DNA from: Selaginella moellendorffii
Lineage: Eukaryota; Streptophyta; Lycopodiopsida; Selaginellales; Selaginellaceae
Length of the DNA: 64,000 bases
NCBI RefSeq assembly: GCF_000143415.4
Contig: NW_003314339.1
Location: 318,812-382,811, forward strand
Direction of reading: 5' to 3'
The stretch's first letter is position 1; the number at the start of each line of letters is the position of its first letter. Below the pieces are notes generated by a model, which saw only the letters and a list, made by a program, of their open reading frames with translations, was not told the DNA's origin and searched no databases. Shown here piece by piece: positions 45,780 to 56,751 of the stretch. The translations under genes were made by a program, and so were the position numbers.

Positions 45780-46585
45780 TTTGCTGCAGTCAAGCTCAAG
45801 AAAGAAACCATTCTCTTCTCGATGGAATGAAACTCTCACTTGCTCCATGCTCTGGCGAGGCCATGGCAAACAAAACGGCTTGGATGGACTCTACATCTCA
45901 ATCTGAGCAAGTAGCTGATGCAGAAGCTAGTTTTGAGAAACAAAGTATAAGTATGCTGCAACAAGAACCAGCAACATCTGTTTAAGATATTGTTCTGGAA
46001 GATGGCTTGTCTGAGCCCGAGTTTGATTTGATCCAGGCACCATGGCCCCAGGAATCTATTCTTCACTTGGTTGTCCAAGCTGGAGGTCCATAGGTTTGGA
46101 TCCTTTCAAATCCTCGGGGCGTGAGACTCTGGAGCCCCAAGTTTTGATGCCTTTTCTTGGCAATAATATAATATATTGCTCTGAAACCGTGAAAGCTTAC
46201 TCACCTGCAAAAAAAACTCCAGGGTTGCACCAGACATCCAATAAACCAGGGAAGCTCTCGAGGAAAATCCTAGATTCAACATAAACAAGTCACACCTCAT
46301 GGAATTGGTGGTGATCTTGGTGTAACTAGCTAGTTAAGCTTGTCCTCAAACACATGGTTTTGGCATTTGTCTTTCACACTATTGTCCAACCTTGTGAGAG
46401 CCTTGACCGAGCTTAAACTCAATCAGCTGAGAGCAAGCTGTCTCAAAAGTTTCCAAAGAGCAGAAGGCATAACACAAAGGTCACAAACTCGTCTCATCAC
46501 AAGTTGCATGTGGTCACTCCACGCCTTGGATGTTGATGAACTACAGGCCTCCATTTATCTTGGAAAATACATCTATGAGGAATGA
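45780..46585 (+). repeat. Duplicated segment, copy 1 (decayed gene)
   Basis: This segment recurs at 50545-51190 with high identity and, more diverged, at 51595-51990. It reads like old coding DNA: a frame SEQVADAEASFEKQSISMLQ and, after a stop, EPEFDLIQAPWPQESILHLVVQAGG. The copy at 50.5 kb keeps a longer frame ending SWKMLEAKGWRVTEVFHDRG. No family is recognised with confidence. All copies have stops, so it is a pseudogene family. Confidence 0.7.
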
Positions 46586-46619
46586 AGCAATCTGGACAAT
46601 AGTATAAGCAAACTGAGCA

Positions 46620-47060
46620 CGAGAAGAACCATACATACCGTGGAAAAGCATGAGTTCTACACTCAAAACGACACACACATGGCACGGGCAATGTTCGATC
46701 AAATGCCCGAGTGCCACAACATTGTCGCATGGACTGCTAGGCCTACGCTCTCACTGGGAATTTCTTCCACGCTTTAATTTGATCCTCTACCAGGAGATGG
46801 TCTTGGAAGGAATGGCTCCCAACTAGATCACATTCACTTCCGAAATCAGAAAAGTTCTTTGTCAGGATGTACCATCTAGTAGGATGAAACTGGCCTCAAG
46901 AATGCTAGAGCATAAGTTATAACATGTAGCTACGTTGGGCTCCTCGCCAAATGATGAACCTATGCAGAGACTTGCCCGATTGTGGAGCACTAGTACACGC
47001 AAGGTGGATTGTTAACATTGAGGATGTCATTGTCGTGTGCTAAAGTGGCCTGAAGAACGC
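46620..47060 (+). pseudogene. PPR pseudogene
   Basis: The plus strand reads ARAMFDQMPECHNIVAWTA and, after stops, FHALILYQEMVLEGMAPN, which is an S unit followed by a P unit of a PPR protein. Stop codons and frameshifts break it throughout. Confidence 0.6.
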
Positions 47061-47279
47061 CACCGTGATTGGATTCCTTGTGATTCCATCACTCTTTTAG
47101 CTAATAGAGCTTCTAATTACAATCTTTTACAAGGAACCCACCTAAGCTCGGTTACAATCTTTTAAAATGAACCCAGGACTAAGCTCAAAAATGAAGATTA
47201 GGCCATTGTTGGAATGTCCATTTTAAGGAGTTGTGCTCTTATTGGATAGCTCATTGTAACGCTTGAGCTAAATGCTTTT

Positions 47280-47770
47280 CAATTAAAACGTACAATAATA
47301 TGCTTTGCCTCCTGGGGAACATGCAGTCTATGTTAGGAGATCTCCAGGCATGGTGGATCAATGTTCCATCTGGAACGGATGAAATTTCTTGCTCAAGGTG
47401 CTCGTCTGACCACATTCCACAGCAATATTCTGAAGCTGTACGTGAAGGAGATATTCGATGGGTTGTACAAAGAGATCAGGAAGATCCTGGTGCCGTTCAT
47501 GTGGATGTTGTGCTGCCATTTGAATGGAAATTCGGGGGTTGGTAAATCTGCATTCGTCTGGTACTTCTGGTCATGATCTACGAGTCCAGAGCGACTGTTT
47601 TGAGGGTAACAAGCTCAGGGTGGTGAATAGAGAAGACTTCCCTCAGGAGATTGTGCTGGACAGCAAAGTAGATACCATCTCATCGATCAGTGAGTGGACT
47701 TGGGGCGGACGTGGGAAAAGCACGAGTACGATGCTCTTGTGTCTTCTTGGAGGAAACGCGTGACAGACTA
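47280..47770 (+). pseudogene. P-loop ATPase relic
   Basis: One frame reads LKLYVKEIFDGLYKEIRK, then NGNSGVGKSAFVWYFWS, a Walker A motif (GxxGxGKS) with a typical following helix. A stop follows, and another frame continues with LRVQSDCFEGNKLRVVNRED. The layout recalls P-loop NTPases of the Crinkler/RHS type in which a GNPGxGKSxF motif follows a helical region, but the match is weak. Frame breaks show it is not intact. Confidence 0.4.
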
Positions 47771-47934
47771 CGAGAGTGGATCGGAAGAAGCCAAAGAGAT
47801 AATGCAGAGAGTGAATGCTGCTGAAATGGCGTTTGAATGGTTTGGAGGTTAGAAGCAAACGGTCTGACTGTGGAAGCTTTCGAAAGGGATTGAAGCACCT
47901 GAGTATGGTTCTGACTCCTGATTTTGTCCTTCAA

Positions 47935-48165
47935 GCGTTTTGAGCGTTGGTGGTCCAGGAAACCAAGGTGCGCATCTTCATGCTCTCAAACATGCTCCTG
48001 GCGGCGCTCAAGTTGAAACTTGCGTGAGAGCTATCCAGCAGACAATGGTCTTGCGCAGGATCTCGTGAACGGCCTTGTCAAAATGCCCATTCTCGCAAAT
48101 GCGAGGATCCACGGTACTGGATTCGACCGAAGCTGTTCTTCGTGAGGGCAACGACGCCTTGGATG
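47935..48165 (-). pseudogene. PPR pseudogene fragment (duplicate of 52680-52915)
   Basis: About 230 bp match 52680-52915 with few changes. On the minus strand this encodes pieces such as ARSMFESMKMRTLVSWTT, a PPR S unit, with stops and frame changes. Confidence 0.65.
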
Positions 48166-48315
48166 GTCCTAATTCGTTGTAATTCTTAGGATACTACTTT
48201 ATCCATCACGAATAGCATCAATACAGTAATCACTTCGAAGCTTTTAAAATAGGATCTACATATTTTGTCTTGGTAATGGGAGATTTCACTTCCTGAACAT
48301 TGTCGCTTCTATATA

Positions 48316-48816
48316 TCAGGTGAAGCAAGATCTAACGTCCACATCTTGATTGATTTCATTTGCTGTTAAATCCATCCATTTTTTGAATTTTTTTTGTGTG
48401 TGGCTATCCGGCACCAGGAATCGTCTAAAATCCATGGTGAGGCTCTTTGGGTATCGAGGTTTCTTCATTTGAATCCTTGGAATCTTTCGGTTTTCGGTTT
48501 TCGACATCCAAGCCGCCTCCCTTTCGTCCTTGGGCGGCTGGATGCCTTGGATGATCGCTGCATTTTGCCGCGTCTTGGCGTCCGGAAGGGATGCGTCAGG
48601 GAGAGAAGCAATTGCGTCAGAATAGATGCAGCTGAGCTCCTGGACCAGCTCGTCCCAAGTCCGGCACGACAGGCCCGTTGTGTAGTTGAGAGAGAGGGGA
48701 TGGAAAACGTCGCCTTTGTCTGGGTGCAACCGGATGGAGAGCTCCGAGGGATTCAAGCCAGAGAGATGGCAGCTTTCCGCTGCACAGAGGAAGACGAATA
48801 CCCGAGTCTCTCCCAC
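48316..48816 (-). pseudogene. Unrecognised gene, copy 2 (chimeric or truncated)
   Basis: The minus-strand frame of 166 residues shares GLNPSELSIRLHPDKGDVFH to IQGIQPPKDERE with the frame at 44882-45622, with only a few changes (for example T/A in LPDTSLPD and GL/SL). Upstream it starts differently (MGETRVFVFLCAAESCHL), and downstream it becomes a Lys-rich sequence unlike copy 1. Both ends of the similarity are abrupt, at about 48505 and 48765, as in a segmental duplication. It may be a truncated pseudogene or an alternative gene form. Confidence 0.5.
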
Positions 48817-48819
48817 CTA

Positions 48820-49340
48820 GCCGCACTAAAATCTAACGGTTTGGATGGTATATTCTAAGATATCCTTTAATCCAACGGCTGTGATGTATCGCTCTTAACC
48901 TTTTATTTGTTGTAGTTACCACTAATATAAACTGCGTTTAGAAGTTCATTCTTATTCACTATTTCTAGCTTGTTGTCTAGCGTCTTTCTTGTTCAAATGG
49001 TGAGGAAGGCTTGCATATGCTGGCAGGGTCATCGAGAATTGAATGGCACAACATTATGTGTGACTGATCCATTATGCTGAAGTGACAACTGATGAGAATT
49101 TGGTATATATGATCGAATTGGTAAGCTCAATGGCATGTTTGTGCTGTTTGTGTGCTACTGGAGCAAATCAAATATATGTCTTCCCTTCCACAAAATTTGA
49201 TTGCATGGCTACAGTGGAGATGCACTTAAGTTAACATGTTTGTTTAAGTCTGTAATAATGGATTCCATTGATTACACTTTTGGTTTCCTGTGATCTAGTA
49301 CCAACTTAACACAACACAGTTAATTTAATAATAAAATAAT
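48820..49340. other. No feature seen
   Basis: There are short frames only. AT-rich runs near 49320 precede the tRNA-like element. Confidence 0.4.
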
Positions 49341-49346
49341 AAAATA

Positions 49347-49481
49347 GTGTTCATGTTAGGGGGCGACCCTAACACCGTATTATTCTTAATTGAAAGTCGA
49401 GGCGGATGGGAATCGAACCCAGCAACCCTTCACAATAAAACATTACAGCGTGCATGCTATAACCACAAAGCCATGAACACT
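49347..49481 (-). repeat. tRNA-like element with 10-bp inverted ends
   Basis: The 135-bp unit is bounded by AGTGTTCATG (49347-49356) and its exact inverse CATGAACACT (49472-49481). On the minus strand it contains an A-box-like TGGCTTTGTGGTTATAGC and, about 50 nt later, a T-arm GGGTTCGATTCCC, the internal Pol III promoter parts of a tRNA. A perfect hairpin GTTAGGG/CCCTAAC (49356-49362 with 49368-49374) lies near the left end. It is not a normal tRNA, because the acceptor and T-arm are separated by about 70 nt. A tRNA-derived SINE or a foldback tRNA pseudogene fits best. Confidence 0.55.
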
Positions 49482-49499
49482 GGGAGATAACAAAATATT

Positions 49500-50035
49500 A
49501 TTTCAGCACCTCTTATTTGAAAAACAAGATTTGGAATCCATCTGATTGTCCACGTGGACGACATCCAGGGGCTGCGAGATCCTGGAGAGCAGCTACTGGC
49601 CGAATCAATACCGTCTTCATCCGGCATGAAATCAAAGATTTCTTTGGAGGTGGCCAAATCCCCCCTCTGCTATTCACTGCTGGAAGGGGAACCCATGGAA
49701 CGTCCTGTCATTCTGGGCAGTAGATTCGTCCAGGACACCAGATCCTTGGCCGGCGTTTTTGCCCAAGCTCGATTTTGCTGCCACAATTTGCCCCTGCTGC
49801 GCGAGCGCCATTATCATCGAGTTCCATGGCGCTCTGAGACGCAATCAAACATAGACTCTCACTCTCTGATGCGGGATGCCGCCACATACGCGGTGATCAT
49901 CGCGTTCCAGGAGACGATCACGGAACTCCTTGTTCTTGGAAATCTCATGATGCCCGGACTGGGCATACAGTGTACTGAGTGAGTCCCAAGCAACCACGTC
50001 AATCCAAGATCTTGTTTGCCTGGCTGAGATTGATG
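49500..50035 (-). pseudogene. PPR pseudogene, copy 2 of duplicated block
   Basis: The minus strand has SVIVSWNAMITAYVAASRIRE and DVVAWDSLSTLYAQSGHHEI, both S-type PPR units, and further left KEIFDFMPDEDG, in different frames with stops. The part 49675-50015 duplicates 44560-44900. The left part is not in copy 1. Confidence 0.65.
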
Positions 50036-50141
50036 TAGGATTGTACGACCGTGTTGCAGGACGCGAGATTCCTCTGGGGCATTCAATCGAACAAGATTGA
50101 CGCCGCATCGATCGAATGCCCTGTTCTTGCTGCTCGCATTT

Positions 50142-50227
50142 GCCAGCGAAAGGGAATATCGCGCGATCCAAGAGCCTGAACCCGGCCAGCGAAAGGGAAT
50201 ATCGCGCGATCCAAGAGCCTGAACCCG
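50142..50227. repeat. Perfect 43-bp tandem duplication
   Basis: A 43-bp unit starting GCCAGCGAAAGGGAATATCG is present twice without a mismatch (50142-50184 and 50185-50227), so the duplication is recent. Confidence 0.9.
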
Positions 50228-50351
50228 GCGCGGCGGCGTGGATCATTCGTGGCGTCGCGCCTGGGGGATCGGCACGATAGAAGATTTAGCTCCAGCAACG
50301 CTGCCGAGAGCGACTTTGCGGAGAAGAGAAATACCTCGTTCATACAAAAAA

Positions 50352-50480
50352 ATTTGATTGGGTCTCTGGCTGTGGAATCGAACCCGTGACCTTGCCAATA
50401 TATTTTTTTATTCTAGCCAGGTATCCGGCCATCAGGTTCCCGTCCAAAGTGTACACTAATTGCTTCTTAACGGATACCAT
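50352..50480 (-). repeat. tRNA-derived SINE-like repeat, copy 1
   Basis: On the minus strand a T-arm/B-box GGGTTCGATTCC follows an A-box-like GATGGCCGGATACC by about 50 nt. The same 115-bp sequence recurs at 51365-51487 in the same orientation with few changes. B-box, spacing and multicopy state fit a SINE made from a tRNA. No poly(A) tail is clear. Confidence 0.5.
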
Positions 50481-50544
50481 AATGTAAATAGCGGCGCAAG
50501 AGATTTTCGTTTTGTGGGCGCATGGCGCGCAGCGCGTTGCTGCT

Positions 50545-51190
50545 GTCAAGCTCAAGAAAGAAACCATTCTCTTCTCGATGGAATGAAACTCTCACTTTCT
50601 CCATGCTCTGGCTAGGCCATGGCAAACAAAACGGCTTGGATGGACTCTGCATCTCAATCTGAGCAAGCAGCTGATGCAGAAGCTATTTTTGAGAAACAAA
50701 GTATAAGTATGCTGCAACAAGAACCAGCAACATCCGTTTAAGATATTGTTCTGGAAGATGGCTTGTCTGAGCCCGAGTTTGATTTGATCCAGGCACCATG
50801 GCCCCGGGAATCTATTCTTCACTTGGTTGTCCAAGCTGGAGGTCCATAGGTTTGGATCCTTTCAAATCCTCGGGGCGTGAGACTCTGGAGCCCCAAGTTT
50901 TGATGCCTTTTCTTGGCAATAATATAATATATTGCTCTGAAACCGTGAAAGCTTACTCACCCGCAAACAAAACTCCAGGGTTGCACCAGAGATCCAATAA
51001 ACCTGTGAGAGCCTTGACCAAGCTCAAACTCTATCAGCTCAGAGCAACCTTTCTCAAAAGTTTCAAAAGAGCAGATGGAATAACACAAAAAAGAGTACCA
51101 GGTCACCAACTCATCTCATCACAAGTTGCGCTGTGGTATCTCCACGCCTTGGATGTTGATGAACTACAGGCCTCCATTTTATCTTGGAAA
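50545..51190 (+). repeat. Duplicated segment, copy 2
   Basis: Closely matches 45780-46585, with a deletion of about 100 bp near 51003. It keeps the longest open frame of the family (50798-51292, 164 codons), but this frame starts inside the repeat and has no recognised domain. Confidence 0.75.
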
Positions 51191-51364
51191 ATGCTCGAGG
51201 CCAAAGGGTGGCGAGTAACTGAAGTGTTCCATGATCGTGGACATGCTGTAGTCTTGGGCTATGGACGACAAGTAGTTCTCATCCCGAGATGACTGCAGGC
51301 AGAAGAGCTCGCTGCGATCACAGTAGCTTGCAAGATGCAAAGGAGGGAGAAGCGTTGCAAAATT

Positions 51365-51487
51365 TTTTGATTGGGTCTCGGGCTGTGGATTCGAACCTGT
51401 GACCTTGCCAATATATTTGTTTATTCTAGCCAGATATCCGGCCATCAGGTTCCCGTCCAAATCGGACACTAATTGCTTCTTAACGTA
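51365..51487 (-). repeat. tRNA-derived SINE-like repeat, copy 2
   Basis: Matches 50352-50480 at about 93%. The B-box is slightly changed (GGTTCGAATCC in this copy). With copy 1 it brackets the duplicated segment at 50545-51190. Confidence 0.5.
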
Positions 51488-51594
51488 TATCATACCTTCA
51501 CCATAACGGCGCAAGCTCTCGCTCATTTCTAAGCCGGCCATCCAAATCGGACACTAATCGCTTCTTAACATATATCATTCCTTTCTGCGGTTGT

Positions 51595-51990
51595 CAAGCT
51601 CAAGAAAGAAACCATTATGGAATGAAGATTTCACCACTGAATCCCTGGGATAACCTACATTTTCTTCTTTTGAGAAACAAGGTTTGCTGCATCCAACGAC
51701 TGAATGTCCGAAGATGGCTTGTTTGAGCATTGAAGATTAAATTGATCCAGGCACGCTCTTGATTAGCAGCAAAGTTAAGAGTCCAAGGCTGGAGGTACTT
51801 CTCTGTTCTTTCAAATCCTGGGGAGCTTGAGACTTCATCAAGGGGCTTTCTTGTCGTGTTCCATCCAAGTTTGATGCTTGTTCCTAGCAGCAAGAAGACC
51901 AAACATTTGAAAAAATCCATGAAATTTCAAGTCACACCCTGTGTGAAGAGGGGGCAATGCATGGAAAGTACTCGGGGCCAAAAGGTGGCT
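51595..51990 (+). repeat. Duplicated segment, diverged copy 3
   Basis: Shares GAAGATGGCTTGT, TTGATCCAGGCAC and the TTTCAAATCCT..GGGG..GAGACT pattern with the copies at 45.8 and 50.5 kb, but is clearly more diverged and rearranged. Confidence 0.5.
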
Positions 51991-52079
51991 GTCCTCCACA
52001 AGAGTATTTAGAGCAAAAAGGGCGAAAGATGAACTGTGGGAAAGCAATGCTTTCACTGCAACATATATCCCTTGTGCCC

Positions 52080-52940
52080 CGCTGATCAATCCAAAAGCCA
52101 CAACGCTGGTGGTAGTGCAGCAGCTCCTCCTTTTGCTCTCTCCCCTGCGCTCCTCGACGATGTCTTCGCTGCGACCACGAAGCTGTGAACTTCGCTACCA
52201 ACTCGAACGATGTTACTGATCCCTGGAACTTTTCTCACTCGCCTCGACCTCATCAGGTTCCAGATCATCGAGACCTTGTCCCACCTCCCCATGTGTAATC
52301 GACAGAGTACATGTTTGAGAGACCACTAGTGTAGCAGGGCTCCAGCGCTCTCAAAGATCTTTGCTGCGACTCTCTCAGCACAATCAGCCATGGAGGAGGC
52401 AAGCTCCCATCCAGATCACGACATCTGGAAGGAATGGCATCGAGTTTGACGAGCTCCTCCGGACTCAAAGTTCTCCTGGATCGACCCAGGACGTCGATCA
52501 TGCAGAAATATAGAGTGCCCTCTCCTCGCCACCATCCCAAAGTACTGGCTGATCAAGACCAAGTGTTCCCAGCTTGGCATGGCTGCACGAAGTTAAAACG
52601 CTCTGGAACATCAACTCGTCCGGCTTGACACCCTCAAGATTCATAAGCTGGAAGACTTCCACTGCTCGATCGTAGTGCCCGTTTTGAGTGTTGGTCGTCC
52701 AGGAAACCAAGGTGCGCATCTTCATGCTCTCAAACATGCTCCTGGCGGCGCTCAAGTTGAAACTTGCGTGAGAGCTATCCAGCAGACAATGGTCTTGCGC
52801 AGGATCTCATGAACGGCCTTGTCAAAACGCCCATTCTCGCAAATGCGAGGATCCACGGTACTGGATTCTTCTCTGGGATTTGACCGAAGCTGTTCTTCGT
52901 GAGGGCAACGACGCCTTGGTGGCTGTTGTCTCTGGCTCTC
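52080..52940 (-). pseudogene. PPR pseudogene with E and E+ regions
   Basis: On the minus strand, reading leftwards, there are DPRICENGRFDKAVHEI, ARSMFESMKMRTLVSWTT, AVEVFQLMNLEGVKPDEL, FCMIDVLGRSRRTLSPEEL, LSNMYSVDY, then GRWDKVSMIWNLMRSRRVRK and GISNIVRVGSEVHSFVVA. This is the order S, P, E and E+ of an editing-type PPR protein, but spread over three frames with stops. It is the only E+ sequence in the window and is dead. Confidence 0.75.
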
Positions 52941-52949
52941 CACTCAAGT

Positions 52950-55900
52950 TCATACGTGAACTTGGGTGTGATGTGGTGGATAGAAAAGGGCCAATACTGG
53001 AACGACTTTGGGATCTTGGGAACAGTATAAAGGTTTCCTCAGCGAGATAAGGACGTGATCCAAATGAGTATTTGACTTAGCAAACTGGCTAATGTAGTTG
53101 TGGTAAACAACTACAATTGGGAGCACGGGAAAGATAAAAACTCCAAAGCAATAAAGGAGTCACAAGATTATCCTCATATAGTTGAGGTTGGTGCTCATGA
53201 ATGTGAAACTAGAAGTAATGACCACAGGAGGTTAAATACGGAAAAGGACACAAATCCTTGAAATGGTAGCCAGGGCTACCTCTAATAAATGCTAGAACAA
53301 CCCAAGGAGTTGGGGGTGTACTTAGAAAATGAGTTGGTATTCTCATCACATAGACAAGTAGTTATAAGGGGCAAAAGGTTGCCCCTAGAGAACAAATCAA
53401 GTGTCGGAGTAACACTTGCAAAACATGAATACAAGAACTTATATTCCAGTGAGCTAGCACCTCAAAAGTAGGACATCATAGGTCGTCAGATTAAAAAAGT
53501 CCAAAAAGTTGAATGACTTCAATAGAGTCAAGGAATAATCCTAAAGGCTTGAGGAAAGCATCTGGACTGAGGTGTGTGGTGCCCCACGAAGGATGGAGAG
53601 GATCTTGAGATCCAAGTCTGAGAGCAGTATGTATCTCATTGATGGCAGAAGGTGCCATGCTAAAGTCATGGGAAAGAGTTTTCCGGAAGAAAACAACTTT
53701 GACACAAAGTTGTGCATGAACTCTATAGTGTAGTGCTAATGGATAATTGGCCTAAGAGACAACTATATTGGTCTTGGCAAAAATACCTAGACACAAGTAA
53801 GAAGTGTCATAAAGGTAGGCTCGTGGAGCCGATAGTGTGGAGACACCGAAGGTACCAAGGCGTGCTGCCTTGAGGTCAAGTTGGTGGGTTCATGAGAACC
53901 CCTTCCAAATGAATCCCAATGGAAATGAGAATAGCATAGCCTAAGCTAGAAGGCATGCGGTTAAAGTGTGGTGACCTAGATAATGATGGAGGTGTGGAAG
54001 CACCAGCAATGAGTTGTAGGATTTGACAACTATGAGGAAACTAAGCAAAAGGTGTAAAATAATTCATAAAATGGTAGAAGGCAATTACCTAAGACTTTTT
54101 ATTGGGATAAAGAAGTTTAGTGTACCCTTATAAGGGATAAACTGCTTATGTTGCGACATAGTAAGTCAATGTCGAAAAGGGAATGCTCATTGTCAGAGAG
54201 GCCATCATTAGGACACCCAAATACTCTAGAACACCAGAAGGGGGTATTTGGTGTCATAAGGGCAATGGATAATGCCAAGGGACAAAGTCCCTAATGAATG
54301 AAGGATAAGAGGTGCTATCTAAATGTCCAAGGTTGTGGAGACAGGAGAAGTCCGTCTACCCAAATTGGACAAAGCCAAAGAGGGATTTTGGCAAGGCTAA
54401 TGATGGGCATATAAAGGCCCATAAGTAGCAATGGTGATCCTAATGTGTGGGATCACAAGGTGAGCCAACCCAGATTGACGAACCACTTCCTAGGCTGTCG
54501 GGTAGGTTCATCCCTATGAATACTTGCCAAGGCATGGTAGAAAGTGCAAAGCTATCTTCCTAGTCTGGAGGAGAATAACCGAAGAAAATGCATGAGGCCA
54601 AAAGGCAAGTAGTATAGGGATAGAACTGAACCATAGGAATTGACAGGCATGACCAAGGGTGGTTATGCAAGTTGGGAGTGGAGAATCAAGTGGGTGCTCA
54701 AGCATGGTGTTACTAGCGACCGGGATGCCATGGGGAGTCTAAAGCATGGGATTGTCCATGTTAGACTATATGGTAATTGGCAAGCTTGCGAAAGGAGAGG
54801 CCTTAGCAAGCCAAAGAACAGAGTTCCTTGAATGTTCCCCGAGGTAAATAAGTACCTAGTCAGCCAAGTGTAAATGGTTCATAGAATGTGCAAAATCAGA
54901 GTGGCGCAGCAAAAGCGTGGTCTTGAAGCTTGCCATGAGGCGAGGCTATCAAGATTAGGGAAGTAGTTCCCGAGTGTTCAAAGAGAAAGCTTTGAACGAA
55001 AGTTGATGGTTAAGGACTTTCACGCTTATGCATGAACCATGTTACGGTGGCCAAATGACTTGCTAATTGAGATTGGCAAGTCGGGGGGAACGAATACTCT
55101 AGTTGAAGGAGCCAACTTTAAAAGGGTGGCCTAGTGGGCTGAGCATGAAGGAGTCCATGCATGATCACAGACATATCAAGTGAAAGGACTTGGCAGTGCG
55201 GAGGAACTAGGTTCTTAAGTTGTGATCTGTAGCGCGCTTTAAATATAAGTTGGTGCACCGGCGTGGGAAGTCATGCCAGGCATCCGGTGTGATGCCGTCC
55301 GTAGATGCATATACGGAGGTTGGGTTCGAGTCCCGACCCTCTAGTGTTTGGGTTTGAGTCCCAATTCACTAGGGCGCGGTGATGGTTTGGAATATGAGGA
55401 CACTCATTTTTTCGGTGGTCATGGACTCTTAGTAAAGAGACTAGCTTGGGCACACCGCCAAGCGGGGGATGCCCCGGAGTCGTGATGCACGGTTAGATTG
55501 CTTAGAGTGAAAGCTCGGCATATCTAACTTGAACACTTTGGTGCAAAAGGCACAAGGACGTGGTGAATGAGATGGGGACACCCAGTCTCAGTTGCTATGG
55601 ATCCTTGGCCGGAAGGGCTGGCTTGGGCGCACCGCCAAGTGTGGGGGATGCCCTTGGGGTCGTGGCTAAACAAAGACAAAGTTTTTGTTTGGGTTAAAGA
55701 ATATGATTCCCAGTTCAAAGTGTTGATTTGAACTATTGATAATGGTGTGACTTAGTCGAGGTGACCAAGTGAGAAGGACACCTAAAGGAAAATCAATTGT
55801 GCCAATACGATGGTATAGTAAGTCCAAGAAAGTAGTCTCGGGAAAAGACCCATGGAAGGGTCGCAAAGTTGGGCCATAGACGAAGCCCGTAGCAGAAATT

Positions 55901-56750
55901 GCTAAAGAGACCTACTAAGGGTGAGCACCCGCTAGACTTAGCAAAGTAGAGCCTTTGCCATGGAACCAAAAGGATACCTCAAGAATGGAGGTAGTGATCC
56001 TATGTTGCTCAGTGCAACAATCAATGGATAAAAGCAAAAGATTAGTGGCCAAGTGTGGGCCATAGAGTTCATTGGAAGGAATCTAAATGGTAAAATTAGG
56101 CATGGAACACTAATATGTTAGATGCTAACGGATTGTGAGAAAGGAAGTGTGCTTCCAAGGATGGATTCCCAAATGCTCCAAGTTAGCAAAGGTGAAAGCT
56201 CCAAGGGAGGGAGCGGCGAAATAGCCAAAAGATAGGGCCGTGGATAGCTCTAGCACAACTTACGATGGCTGAAACTTGGTGCCAAAAGTGGCATAAAATA
56301 GAAAGGAGGACGATGGCGCCCTCAAGTGGGGAGCTTCCTAGGATGGGAAGTGAAGTTGCACAATATGTGCAGTGAAAGGTGTCAAAGACACCAAAGAAAT
56401 TGACTTCAAGAAGTCAAAATTAAAAGTTCCAAGGTGAATTGGTTATATCAATAGAAGTTGGGACTACTCGAGAATGAGTAGTGGAATTAAGTTAGGTGTC
56501 TCTAACGGGTTTAGCGAGAACTGAACCAATAAAAGGGAGTAAACCACCCTAGGTGGCCGAATGAGTTTCTATGTTAGAGAGACTATGCCCCTTAGAGGAT
56601 GGACAAGGCATGGTGAGCCTTCAGGGTCAAACCATAGATAAATATTGGCTGGGTGCCAAGGATGAAAATGGTAATACTTGTGGGTGTTACTTTATAAAAG
56701 GGTTTACCGTTCGATGAGGACATCGAACTTCGTCTATAGGTGGTGGAGTT
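52950..56750. other. Gene-free repeat DNA
   Basis: No coding frame or splice pattern is visible on either strand. Purine-rich stretches dominate the + strand. A diverged tandem unit of about 175 bp can be seen around 55390-55670 (GCTTGGGCACACCGCCAAG and GCTTGGGCGCACCGCCAAG, each followed by GGGGGATGCCC). The composition and lack of genes suggest old transposon DNA, but no terminal repeats were found. Confidence 0.5.
55310..55362 (+). repeat. tRNA T-arm-like motifs
   Basis: GGGTTCGAGTCCC and, 28 bp later, GGGTTTGAGTCCC match the Pol III B-box/T-arm consensus (the first exactly). No complete cloverleaf surrounds them. They may be remains of a tRNA-derived SINE. Confidence 0.35.
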
Positions 56751-56751
56751 G

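Noticed and set aside
51003-51290. Possible RAP-like C-terminal domain in the 164-codon frame of the duplicated segment
   Set aside because: Only a short LEAKGWRV string is similar and the key aromatic residues of RAP domains are absent.
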